NCBI GenBank assembly: GCA_030323885.1
Contig: CM059199.1
Span: 41,486,590 to 41,550,589 of the forward strand
Source of the DNA: Branchipolynoe longqiensis
Taxonomy: Eukaryota; Annelida; Polychaeta; Phyllodocida; Polynoidae
Length of the DNA: 64,000 bases
Reading direction: 5' to 3'
The notes under the pieces were generated by a model that searched no databases, was not told the DNA's origin, and worked only from the letters and a program-made list of their open reading frames with translations. Made by a program: the position numbers and the translations under genes. Below are positions 54,151 through 64,000 of the stretch, piece by piece (within the stretch, counting starts at the first letter, position 1; each line of letters starts with the position of its first letter).

Positions 54151-54394
54151 TTATCAGCATTATGTGAGGGTTTTGTGGCCGTTGTTTCCTTCAGACGCCG
54201 GGAAATTGATGAGGTTTTGATGGGATTACGTTTTCGCCTGGGAAGGCTCCTTTCTTTCCCCGTATCAGCCCCAGTTGTAATCCGGTTGTACGATTGTTTA
54301 TGGGGAGCAAGGATCGGATCGCCGAGTTAATTACTACGCGGCGTCATATGACGTAATAGTAACGTCAGAATGTGTCAGGTCTTTTGTGACAGCA

Positions 54395-54695
54395 GGAGAT
54401 AGGGAGGGGATGGGAGGGGAGGGGGGAGGGGAGGGAGGGAGGGGAGTGGAGGGGCCTGGGAGGGGAGGGGTTGGGAGTGGATGGGAGGGGAGTGGAGGGG
54501 ACGGGTGCGGATGGGAGGGGAGCGGATGGGAGGGGAGTGGATGGGAGGGGTGGTGAAGGGAGCTGATGGGAGGGGAGCGGAAGGGGGAGGGAGGGAGGGG
54601 AGCGCAGGGGGAGGGGGCGAGGGGAAGGGAGGGGAGCGGAGCGGAGGACACGGAGAGGAGGGGATGGGAGAGGAGGGGATGGGATGGGGGAGGTT
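54395..54695. repeat. G-rich purine array
   Basis: GGGATGGGAGGGGAGCGGA-type units of about 15-20 bp. A CRE-type TGACGTCA lies just outside (54716-54723). Confidence 0.85.
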
Positions 54696-55097
54696 GCAAA
54701 TACGCTAATTAGGTCTGACGTCATGAACATGTTAGCGTTGCCAGAAAATAATCATAAAAAGGGAATACCCAAGAAATAAGGCATAGGTTATAATTAACTC
54801 TAATTAGTGCTCCAAAATCGATGGCATATTTTTTTAAAGAATTCAGAATGCTACTTCAGTTGCAGTAGTAAATACCCTCCTTGTTCACTTTTGTTGTTGT
54901 TGTTCAGCAAGTTGGTAGAATTATCATACTTTAATTAGACGGCTAGGAACTCTTCTCATTGGCCAGCGAATGGCGTTCACTTGTACAGTGCTGACACGTT
55001 AGTTCTCAAAGTTTCTGTTTAATTTCTTCTTTTTTTGTTGGTGTGTGTGTGGGGGGTGTTGTAAATAATTCATTCATTTGAATAATGCTGTTTTAAC

Positions 55098-55444
55098 CAG
55101 ACAGGATGGCCGAATGAGTTGAGCGTGCGTCTCCCGTTTTGGTAGATCGTGGGATTCGAATGCACGGGTGTGAACCCTGGTGGGGGGTCAACAAAATGAC
55201 TTAAAACTTCATACTTGTCGCTTCCTTGCCAGGTGTTCGGCATTATTAGGATAGGGCAAGGACTGGTTGGCTCAGTGTCAGGATAATTTGACTGAGTGGG
55301 ATATCAGGTCATGGTGCTGTCGACCTGGAATTCCAGTGGGGCAGCACTATAAAGTCGACATGAGTGCGCACTGTCACAAGTCGGTACCCATCATGATATT
55401 ACCTTAGATGTTACAATGGTGTAAAACCCCAACAACCAACCAAC
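55098..55444 (+). mobile_element. SINE-A, full length, variant 1
   Basis: ACCAGACAGGATGGCCGAAT head; tail CCCCAACAACCAACCAACC. Confidence 0.9.
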
Positions 55445-56090
55445 CTTATCCTGATGTAAAGTCGACGGCTGGCAGTGTGAGTGGTGTGGACAGGCTAATA
55501 AGAAATCAATACAGGTAAGGAAGGAAAGTAGATAAAGAGTGAAAGGTAGGAGAGTGAGACTCTCTCATTTATTACTTTTATAGGTTCCAGAACAAGATGA
55601 TGGTGATCACATGATCCAATCTTCCAATCCCTAAAAAGCATTCCTCTAACCACCAATGAGGGTTCAATATCCCTGTTGCCAAGGCATGGTTAGGTCTGTC
55701 TCTGAGGCAGGGATCCATAAATAACTCTAGAGGGGAGGGGGTATGTGAGGCAACTTCTCAAAGACTTTTCACCGAAGAAGTGACACTCTCTCTATACTAT
55801 TTTACTATACAATTTCTATACTTTATGAGTAATAGCATACCAACTCCACATATCACTCATATGCCTTTGGGTTTTATATACCATTTACCATTTTATAGAC
55901 AAGTTGCAATTTATTATAGTAGAGTTTATATATCCCATATCTCATAATATCGGAAAATTTTACTCTGACACTGTGCTCACCAATCCCTGCCCTCTCCTAT
56001 TAATACCGAGCGCTAGCCTAGGTATCGATCGAGAAGAATCAATTTTCTAAGTCATTGGTTTGACTCGTCTGGGATTCAAACTTCCACACA
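55445..56090 (-). mobile_element. SINE-A fragment split by a solo LTR
   Basis: Pieces 55446-55454 (TTATCCTGA) and 55965-56090 (CTGACACTGTGCTCACCAAT onwards) join, minus one CTGA, into the normal SINE-A body. Confidence 0.75.
55455..55964 (-). mobile_element. Solo LTR, copy 2 (510 bp), minus strand
   Basis: Plus-strand ends TGTAAAGTCGACGGCTGGCA and ATCGGAAAATTTTACT, the same LTR as 15046-15572 reversed. CTGA occurs at 55451-55454 and 55965-55968 as target duplication. The terminal A is mutated to T. Confidence 0.8.
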
Positions 56091-56311
56091 GCAGTCAAGA
56101 ACATCACCATGTGGTAGTGGGCCTCATAACAGACTACCTCACTCTCTGGTAAATCTGGATAGTGCTGCTGAGTCCAGGTTCAGCAAACATGCAAAGTAGC
56201 CACCACACATGTGCCTGGAAACACCCACAGAAACAACACACTCCCTGAGTCAAATGCAGTAAGTCTAGCAGAAACTCTGCTGTCTTTCTCTGACACCTGA
56301 TCCCAATCTAT

Positions 56312-56636
56312 TTGTTGGTTTGTGTGTTCTTGTTTTACGTCCTAGCAACGTCCTACCAACTTGTGACAGTGCGCACTCATGGTAACTTTATAGTGCTATC
56401 CCACTGGGAAACCAGGCTGTTGGCACCATGACCTGGTATCCCACTCAGTCACATTATCCTGACACTGAGCACACCAGTTCTTGCCCTGTCCTAATAATGC
56501 CGAGCGCCTGGCTAGGAAGCGACAAGTATCAATTTTTAAATCATTAGTTTGACTCAACCAGGATTCAAATCCACGAGCCCACAATCTACCAGCATGGGAG
56601 ACGGATGCTCTAACTCATTCGGCCATCCTGTCTGGT
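56312..56636 (-). mobile_element. SINE-A, variant 1, deletion near tail
   Basis: Goes from CCTAGCAACGTCC directly to TACCAACTTGTGACAGTGC; head complete to CATCCTGTCTGGT. Confidence 0.85.
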
Positions 56637-57110
56637 GCTCCCAATCTATAAATCGTGGGCGCAAGTAGCACACTTGCAGTTTTCCAATGTGTTGCTGATT
56701 GAAGGGCGAATCTTGCCAGCAACACAGTACATAATGTACTGGGTACCATTTTTGTTAGAATTCCAGACACACAGGGTAGTTTGCACTGACCTCCCAGACA
56801 AGGATCCACACTGACACGTAGGCCTGGATAGTGCGATTGCAATAGGGAGCCTAGCTAGTGTAATGGATCAGGGATGAAAGTTGTCTCCGGGACAAAAAGT
56901 GGAAATGCTGATATTCTCCAATAGGTTTAGCATTGTCAGGGAATCGCGGAAAATTCTCGGAAGTTAGGTTTCATGTGTCTATTGGTATACTCTGACAGTG
57001 CTGCACTGTTTGAAGCATGTATTAGTAGTATACACTGATACTATAGTGCTGTAGCGTCTGCACTACATATTAGTGTATGCTGATGGTGCTGGAGCGTAAA
57101 ACAGTAGAGC
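56637..57110. other. No gene seen
   Basis: Mixed DNA, no recognisable repeat apart from a weak ACACTGATA / AGTGCTG echo. Confidence 0.4.
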
Positions 57111-57115
57111 CTATA

Positions 57116-57360
57116 TGAGACAATCTCAAAAGGTGATAAATAAAATGGGACAAAACTGTGTCCATTGTAACGAGCAACATATGCATTTGCTCAGGGTAAA
57201 CTGATTTGTTTTGTACATGGTGTTTCATAATCCCAATAGAATACATACTGACTTGAAACAAATGTCCTTGTGTTTTCAGAATAACTGTTTGTGGACTGTT
57301 TTGTGTCAATCGTTAAGTGGACAACAAATAAATTAGTTATCACCTTTTGAGACAGGCTCA
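57116..57360. mobile_element. TIR element, TGAG...AGGTGATA family, copy 2
   Basis: Ends TGAGACAATCTCAAAAGGTG and, inverted, TGAGCCTGTCTCAAAAGGTG, with TAT/TA at both borders. About 85% like 40400-40651 by eye. Confidence 0.7.
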
Positions 57361-57428
57361 TATGGTAATCATGCTGCGGCATTGACAAATCCAGGAAATC
57401 TGTGAAATCGTGGAGATCTTTCATCCCT

Positions 57429-57692
57429 GAATGACTTAAAAATTGATACTTGTTGCTTCCTAGCCAGGTGCTTGGGGCATTATTAGGATAGGGCAAGGAC
57501 TGGTTGGTGCAGTGTCAAGATAATGTGACTGGTGCTGGTGCTGGTGGCCTGGTGCTGGTGGCATGGTGCTGGTGGCCTGGTCTCCCAGTCGAACAGCACT
57601 ATAAAGTCACCAGTAGTGTGCACTGTGACAAGTCGGTACCAGTCCTGATATGATGTTGCTAGGACATAAAACTCCAACAACCAACAACGCAA
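57429..57692 (+). mobile_element. SINE-A, head missing, with local amplification
   Basis: Starts AATGACTTAAAAATTGATAC. GGTGCTGGTGGCCTGGTGCT is expanded to three or four units at 57530-57580. Tail CTCCAACAACCAACAACG. Confidence 0.85.
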
Positions 57693-57960
57693 CCAAAGGT
57701 CTTTCCAGAAGCTAATAAAGTACTCAGTCCAACTCGGTTTCCTTCTTGTTCCTACCGCAATGCAGAAATATCAGTAAAAGATATATTAAAATGAACGAAT
57801 CCAGACATCTGTGTGATCATAATAAGGGCTATGAATATGTGAAATTGTGTATAAAATATCAAACCACCACAGCCGTCAGATTCCACTCCCACTACCCCAC
57901 ACTCCCCACCCCAACCTCTTCCCCGCACCTCCCATATTCCAGCTCCCCGGCCTCCCTTCG

Positions 57961-58262
57961 TCTTCCGTTTTGGTAGATCATGGGATTCGAACCCACGTGT
58001 TCGAACCCTCATCGAATCAAGCAGATGACTTTAAAATGTATACTTGCCGCTTCCTAGCCTGGCGTTCGGCATTATTAGGATAGGGCAAGGACTGCTTGGC
58101 TCAGTGTCAGTATAATGTGACTGAGTGGGATATCAGTTCATGGTGATGGTGGCCTGGTCTCCCAGTGGGCAGCAATAGGAAGTCACCATCAGTGTGCACT
58201 GTCACAAGTTTGGTACCCATCCTGATACGACCTTAAATGTTGCCAGGACGTAAAACAACTGA
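57961..58262 (+). mobile_element. SINE-A, A-box end missing
   Basis: Starts CTTCCGTTTTGGTAGATCAT; ends GGACGTAAAACAACTG with little tail. Confidence 0.85.
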
Positions 58263-58529
58263 CCTCTCCGTCAATACTCCGCTGCAAAGGCGGATGTTTA
58301 TGCGCGTTTCTTCCGTGCAACAAGAACATGCGTGCAGTCAGGTTATTTGGGGGGCTAGGGGTGGGGGGTAAGGGGGTTAGTTAGCCTAAGGACTACCTGG
58401 ATGAGGTCAGTGACATCAGAGGAAAGAACTGGACCCGAAGCTTTCAAGCATCCTTCCTGCCACCCTCCTACAACCGTCTGAAATACAGCTCTGACCTTGT
58501 CCACTCGGCCCCTAGAACAAGACTCGCCG

Positions 58530-59177
58530 GCGTCACAGTCAGGCCACAGTCACGCCAGTCAGGCCACCGTCAGGACACAGTCAAACCACACTCTCGCCAT
58601 AACCAGACCACATTCACGCCAAATTCAGGCTGCAGTCTGGCCAGTCAGGCCCATGCCAGGCCACAGTCAAACCACAGTCCGGCCACATTCAGGCCACAAT
58701 CAGGCCACAATCAGGCCACATTCAGGCCACAGTCAGGGCAGTCAGGCCACATTAAGGCCAGACAGGCCACAGTCAAGCCATAGTCAGGCCACAGTCAGGC
58801 CACAGTCAGGCCACAATCAGGTCGCAGTCAGACCACAGTCCGACCACAGTTAGGCCATAATCAGGCCACATTCAGCCCAGTCAGGCCACATTCAGGCCAC
58901 AGTCTGGTCAGTTAGGCCACAGTCTGGTCAGTTAGGCCACAGTCCGGCCAGTCAGGCCGCAGTCAGCACACAGTCAGGCTACATCCAGACCACAGTCAGG
59001 CCACCCGCAGGCCACATTCTGGCCACAACCAGGCCACCATCAAGCCACAGTCAGGCCACAGGCAGGCTACCATCAGGCCACAGTAAGGCCACAACAAGGC
59101 CATAGTCTGGCCACAGTCAGGCCACAATCCGGCCACAGTCAGGCAACAGTGAGGCCACAGTGAGACTACCATCAGGC
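58530..59177. repeat. 11-bp minisatellite, unit AGTCAGGCCAC
   Basis: About 58 units with frequent AATCAGGCCAC and ATTCAGGCCAC variants. It ends in a SINE-A tail piece (59178-59240). Confidence 0.95.
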
Positions 59178-59240
59178 ATCCCTGATATAATCGTAGATGT
59201 TGGAGGACGTAAAACTCCAACAACCAGCCAATCAACCAAG
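59178..59240 (+). mobile_element. SINE-A 3' end
   Basis: CCTGATATAATCGTAGATGT and tail CTCCAACAACCAGCCAATC. Confidence 0.65.
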
Positions 59241-59297
59241 CATCAGGCCGCAGCCTTGGCTTGGATTGCCGCCGACATAATCTCGTCCCAAAGATTA

Positions 59298-59573
59298 ATG
59301 CCTGGTCCACACCTACCGTTTGTGCGCACACACCTCCCGTATATGATCGAAAACTGCCCGTTTCGCGCACAAAAATCGCTAGGTGTGCGCTCCCCGCGCA
59401 CACCTAGCGATTGCGATTCGCGTATAAAACTCAGTTTTTAGGGCTAAAACGGGCCGATTGCGATTGCGATTCGCGATTCGAAAAATGAATCAGCCCGTTT
59501 TCAGTTTTAAGCGGGTCGGGTCGAGTCGCGAGTTTTAGTGCGCGAATCGTAAACGGGAGGCGTGTACTAGGCA
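59298..59573. mobile_element. PIF/Harbinger-like TIR element (276 bp)
   Basis: Ends ATGCCTGGTCCACACCTACC and, inverted, TGCCTAGTACACGCCTCCCG, with TTA on each side (59295-59297, 59574-59576). The interior is built from GCGCACACCT and GATTCGCGATT words, the former echoing the terminal repeat. Confidence 0.65.
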
Positions 59574-59715
59574 TTAGAGCTTTGGAGGACATTTTGTTCA
59601 GCTTATCACTGGGAACAGAACTTGGCCCTGGAGAACAGAACTTGGTCCAATAAGTATCTTTTGTTAACCTTTTTTTTTCTATGGAGCCTGCTCAGTAAGC
59701 TACTTTCATACCAAG

Positions 59716-59812
59716 AAACGGGATGTGATGGCTGAATTTGTAAGAGCGCACGCTTCCAGTGTGGAGTGACATGAGTTCAAATATGAGTAAAACCCAATGA
59801 CCTATAAAGAAC
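59716..59812 (+). mobile_element. SINE-A head fragment, diverged
   Basis: GATGGCTGAATTTGTAAGAG, TTCAAATATGAGTAAAACCC; old copy. Confidence 0.5.
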
Positions 59813-60051
59813 CCAACAGGACATCTCTAGTACAAATATTGACTGAGTAATGGCCATTTCAATTATATTGGTCAGTGATGGTGGCCATCTTGGATTTGCC
59901 AAAATGCCACTGGAGAAAATTGTACACCCACTCCGGAACTTGTGAGCTAAGGCCCTCATTGACACATATTAAAGATAACACAATGTCTGTACAACATTTC
60001 CACCCACCGGGTCACATTATCTATATTCCTCCTGACTAATACATATAGGGG

Positions 60052-60215
60052 GACTCAGCATTATTAGAATAGGGCAAGAACTGATTAGCTCGGTGTCAAG
60101 ATAATGTGACCAAGTACAAAATCAGGTCAGTGGTATTGTCTCCCACCGGTGCAGCACTATAAATTGGCATTAAATGGTGTCAGGACGTATCACCTCAAAC
60201 TGAAAAAAAAACCAA
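60052..60215 (+). mobile_element. SINE-A body, diverged
   Basis: CAGCATTATTAGAATAGGGC to AATGGTGTCAGGACGTAT; several deletions. Confidence 0.65.
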
Positions 60216-60683
60216 TGATATACAAAATAGTTATTCTTCAAGTACATTAAAATTAGAATATTAAGAGAATAGGAAATATTGTTATTAATCAGAGAAGTAG
60301 AAGCATATACGCATGATTGATTTATTGCTGACTCTCATATCGGCAATAAGGGCATATGTTCATGACGAAGGGTTAGTGGTATTTATTTTGCTAGTTTTTC
60401 TATTCACATGTATATGCATACATGTATCTGATGCTCTACTATCCTACTATCACAATACCCTGATAGGCCGCTAGCGAACAACCGGACAACAAAGGCTCTT
60501 TAAAAAAAGAAAATGTGTATGGGGTGTTTATGCTGTCCATAGCATATCAGCTCGGAGGATTGGGATTGTTTTCAAAGCTGGGCAGTTATGGGTCAGTGTT
60601 TCTTAAATTTATGTTTTGTGATTAGTGACCTATGCTAGTTTTTTGGGGGTTTTCTTGGGAATTGTGACCCAGTGGTAGGCGAT
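60216..60683. other. No gene seen
   Basis: AT-rich, no repeat recognised. Confidence 0.4.
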
Positions 60684-60842
60684 CAGCATTATTAGGATAG
60701 GGCAAGGAACATTGTTGGTTCAGTGTCAGGATAATGTGAATGGGTGGGATATCATGTCGTGGTACTGGCATCATGGTCTCCCAGTGGGCCAGCACTACAA
60801 ACTCACCATGAGTGTGCACTGTCACAAGTCGGTACCCAACCA
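60684..60842 (+). mobile_element. SINE-A, both ends lost
   Basis: CAGCATTATTAGGATAGGGC to CACAAGTCGGTACCCAACC; the 3' 40 bases are replaced by the tail, an internal deletion. Confidence 0.7.
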
Positions 60843-61103
60843 ACTAAGCTGAGCTAGTTGGCGGACACCTGGTGGCAACACCGGCATCTCGGAAATGACG
60901 TACACAGCACCAGAACGAGGCTCAATAGTTAAGGTAGCGCCGTTGGAGGGTTTGGACGAAATGATCTGCGACTTTGGGAATCTATATTATTCATGACCTG
61001 AGATTAAGAAGCTTCACAATTAATGTCTACTCAACACGCAACAGGGGACGCCCAAGTTTTCTACGCCTCTTGCTTCCTGGCTCCATCCGCTTCCATCGCG
61101 TCC

Positions 61104-61427
61104 AGTGACCAAATCGGTAGAGCGCAGGCCTCCCATGGGGAAGATCGGGAGTTTGGTTCCGGGTCGAGTCAAACCAATGACTTAAAAAATTGATATTTGT
61201 CGCTTCCTAGCCTAGCGCTCAGCATTAATAGGATAGGCCAATGACTAGTTAGCTCAGTGTCAGGATAAGGTGACTGAGCGGGATATCGGTTCATGGTGCT
61301 GGCAGCTTGATTTGCCAGTGGAGCAGCACTATGCAGTGCCCATGCATGTGCACTGTGACAAGTCAGTACCCATCATGATATGACCTTAAATGTTGCCAGG
61401 ACGTAAAACTCCAACAACCAACCAACG
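61104..61427 (+). mobile_element. SINE-A, full length, variant 2
   Basis: CCAGTGACCAAATCGGTAGA head; tail CTCCAACAACCAACCAACG. Confidence 0.9.
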
Positions 61428-61659
61428 ATCCCCCTCCACCCCACTCTACCCGCGACTATTGCACCCCCTCCTCCTCCCACTCGTCGCAATGATTGATAAA
61501 GCCGCGGGTATTAGACCATGTCAATTAATATACACCGTCTTCTACCAAGAATGTGACTTCTGCCTTCCCCTGATTGGAATTTAGCATGTTCAGATGCATC
61601 TCGGGCCGGAGAATGTGCGATCCATCACTTGCAGGCCGCGAAGCGGGGTGGCGTGTGTG

Positions 61660-61765
61660 TGTGGGGTGTGTGGGGTGTGGGGGGGGGGGGGGGGGGTATG
61701 ACGCAGATTGTGAGTGTTCATGTGGCTGGGTGAGGAGCGGGTGTGTGTGTGGGCGGGGGGAGGGG
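61660..61765. repeat. GT/G-rich tract
   Basis: GTGTGTGTGTGGGGTGTGTG, an 18-G run near 61680-61697, then GTGTGTGTGTGGGCGGGG. Low complexity. Confidence 0.8.
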
Positions 61766-61997
61766 CTAGTAAGGGTTGGCAACAAAAGGAGGTGGGATAG
61801 AACCTCTTGTCAATGTTGGCGCATAATGAGAGAGTTCTTGAGAACACAAATATCACGCAACCCAAGCTAATCATTCTCCTCAACACAAAGCAGTTAGTTC
61901 CATTTATTATATCTTAGAAGATGCTCTATTTAATCAAAATAGGACACATGTGACTTGGGTTTGCTAGTTTGTTGGGATTTTTACTACCTAGCGGCAT

Positions 61998-62590
61998 TTA
62001 AGGTTGCATAGTCTGGTGGTTTGTAGTTTCTGTCACTTTTCTCTCATTTCTCTGAGATAATGATACTGAACTGATCCTTATGATCTACCTTATACCCCCA
62101 TCACACCAAAGTAGTTCCTACTACGTTCTTGAAAATGTTGCTGAATGGACTCAAACTGTGTGCGAACGGAATGGACGTAGTAGCCACCTTTTACGGTCTT
62201 TTTACAAACGGAATGGACGGGCTAGAATGGAATAGTGCTCCAGAACTTTGACAATGCCCACATTTCTTGCAGCCACGTTCTACCCCGAGAACAGCCCGTT
62301 TTTAAATGTAGTCGAACGTTTTGAGAACTAGTTTGGTGTAATGGGGGTGTTACTTTAGTTTGAAGTAACTTTTATTTGAATTAGCTAACTTTTGAGATAT
62401 TTGAGGTGTAAATATCTAAAGTGCTGACATCATAGGCTTCTGTAGTAACAGTTTATATTAAATTGGCCCAGTTTCCCCTTCTATGTGATGAAAAATGGTT
62501 GAAAAGTGCATCAGTATCTAAGTTAGGGATGTAGAATAAAATCGAGATAATTGTTTTGGCATTGAAAATGTGATGCTTCATCGGACTATA
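61998..62590. mobile_element. TIR element, TTAAAGTTGCATAG family, interrupted
   Basis: TTTAAGGTTGCATAGTCTGG left end; right end GCTTCATCGGACTATA, cut by SINE-A. A Harbinger-like element occupies 62093-62349. Confidence 0.7.
62093..62349. mobile_element. PIF/Harbinger-like TIR element, nested (257 bp)
   Basis: Ends TACCCCCATCACACCAAAGT and, inverted, CACCCCCATTACACCAAACT, with TTA on each side (62090-62092, 62350-62352). The host element reads through (CTACC-TTA-CTTTAGTTTGAAG) when it is removed, matching the uninterrupted copy near 25250. Confidence 0.8.
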
Positions 62591-62599
62591 GAGCGAGAC

Positions 62600-62930
62600 G
62601 GTTGGTTGTTGGAGTGTTCCATCCTGGCAACATCTAAGGTTATGTCAAGACAGGTACCGACTTGTGACAGTGTGCACTCATGGTGACTTTATAGTGCTAC
62701 CCCATGGCGAAATCAGGCCACTGGCACCATGCCCCAATATTCCCCTCAGTCATTTTATCCTGACACTGAGGTAACCAGTCTTTGCCCTATCCGATTAATG
62801 CTGAGCACCAGGCTAGGAAGAGACAAGTATCAATTTCATTAGTCATGGTTTGACTCAACCGAGAACCAAACTCGCAATCTCCTGTACAGGAGGGTGCCAC
62901 TCTACCGATTTGGCCACTGTATCCAGTCAC
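62600..62930 (-). mobile_element. SINE-A, full length, variant 2
   Basis: GGTTGGTTGTTGGAGTGTTC to GGCCACTGTATCCAGTC. Confidence 0.9.
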
Positions 62931-62931
62931 C

Positions 62932-63000
62932 TACCAACTTGTGACAGTGCACACATGTGGTGACTTTATAGTGCTGCGGTACTCGAAGACTGGGCCGCGA
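62932..63000 (-). mobile_element. SINE-A fragment in tandem
   Basis: ACCAACTTGTGACAGTGCAC to CTGGGCCGCGAGGC. Confidence 0.65.
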
Positions 63001-63427
63001 GGCATCATGCGAGTGTAGTGGGGCTGGTCAGTCATTTGCTGGCATTGCTGGGGGCATGGAGAGCCACAATGCAGGTACCATGACTCCAGCCAATCACAAC
63101 CGGCCTAGCTACCCTGTAATTGGCTGGCCTCTGACCCCAACAGCCAATCACAGCACACCTCTCCCTGACAGTCCTTCTTGCCAACCAGTGACGACTCTAC
63201 TACTGACCACCATCAGACCAGCATCTGTTCTCCTACCCACACCTGCGTTTGATATGACGCAGACACACTTCGATCAATAAATAAAACTCATAAAACACCC
63301 CATTAACACTTTATGGTAATATAGAAGTTTACAAAAAAAATATCTGTAAACTTTGTATACCCTTTAAGACTTGGCAATATTCGTCATTAACTTATACCAT
63401 TGTCTTACATCTTCTACATACACATTT

Positions 63428-63777
63428 GATTGGTTGGATGGTGGAGTTTTACGTCTCGACAACATCTAAAGTCATATCAGGACGGGTACAGACTTGTGAC
63501 AGTGCACACTCATGGCAACTTTATAGCATCGTCCCACTGGGAGATCAGGCCACAAGCACCATTACCTGATATCCCACTCAGTCACACTATCCTGACTCTG
63601 AGCCAATGAGTCCTTGCCCTATCCTATTAATTCTGAGCGCCTACCACTTGGAAGCGAGAACTATCAATGTTTAAGTCATTGGTTTGACTCAACTAGGGTT
63701 CGAACCTGTGAGTTAGAATCCCACGATTTACCAAAAGGGGAGACGGAGGCTCAACCCATTAGGCCACCCCGTCTGGT
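63428..63777 (-). mobile_element. SINE-A, full length, variant 1
   Basis: TGATTGGTTGGATGGTGGAG to GCCACCCCGTCTGGT; head with duplicated B-box segment. Confidence 0.9.
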
Positions 63778-64000
63778 AATAAGTTGATGCTACATCCAGC
63801 ATTATAACTAGTTAATTACTTGCTAATGCTAGATGACGTCAGCGGAGACAAGTTATGTGGCGTTCGGGCAGGCAATTCCATGGTACATCTCGACAAGATT
63901 GTATTGACTCCGTATATTGAGATAGAACTAATAATGCGGTGTTGATTACAACTGACGTTTATTGGTTGACATGGGCTTTAGGTTTTAAGCAAAACTGTAA

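Noticed and set aside
53507..54160. 217-codon minus and 200-codon plus frames
   Set aside because: Both are consequences of a 6-bp satellite without stop words; no start context or protein family.
58497..58853. 118-codon frame with SQATVRPQ-type repeats
   Set aside because: From the 11-bp AGTCAGGCCAC satellite; ends with the repeat register.

Overview
This window looks like intergenic DNA of an invertebrate animal, probably marine. It holds no convincing host protein-coding gene, no rRNA and no functional tRNA. Eukaryotic origin is clear from tRNA-derived SINEs, LINE 3' ends, a DIRS-type retrotransposon, solo LTRs, TIR/MITE families, many microsatellites and minisatellites, and TATA/NRF1/ETS/CTCF-like motifs. 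One SINE (14645-14993) has a body resembling, from memory, a SINE class frequent in molluscs and related animals. That gives a weak lean to a lophotrochozoan; species cannot be named.

Layout: 1-2546 (minus strand) is a DIRS-like retrotransposon with an intact gag-like ORF and an open RT/RNase H frame running off the left edge. 2.6-3.1 kb is probably its 5' non-coding part. From about 3.3 kb on, the sequence is mostly nested repeats. The dominant family, called SINE-A here (about 340 bp, tRNA-like head, AAC- or AACC-type tail), occurs about 50 times as full or partial copies. SINE-B (about 305 bp, a different tRNA-like head) has five copies. A LINE 3' end and a 430-bp non-autonomous element share the same 3' tail. 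Six PIF/Harbinger-like TIR elements have 3-bp TTA/TAA target duplications. At least four other TIR/MITE families and three copies of one LTR are present.

Tandem arrays: 10-bp at 17.4-17.9 kb; 16-bp at 31.2-32.5 kb; 100-bp at 34.8-35.5 kb with a CTCF-like site in each unit; 7-bp at 38.7-39.9 kb; 6-bp at 53.5-54.1 kb; 11-bp at 58.5-59.2 kb. There are also G-rich purine arrays near 18.7-20.1, 40.9-42.1, 47.3-48.1 and 54.4-54.7 kb.

The strongest observations are: (1) seven CTCF-like motifs spaced almost exactly 100 bp apart; (2) Harbinger-like elements with near-identical ends but interiors built from permutations of their own terminal words; (3) clean nested insertions that give target-site duplications and relative ages, including one element sitting in the inverted repeat of another; (4) a LINE/non-autonomous tail-sharing pair. 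Candidate promoter-type motifs (NRF1, ZNF143-like, ETS pair) occur at 7.5, 8.0, 11.3, 27.4 and 32.55 kb, but no gene could be attached to them. All family names rest on hand reading and memory, not database searches.
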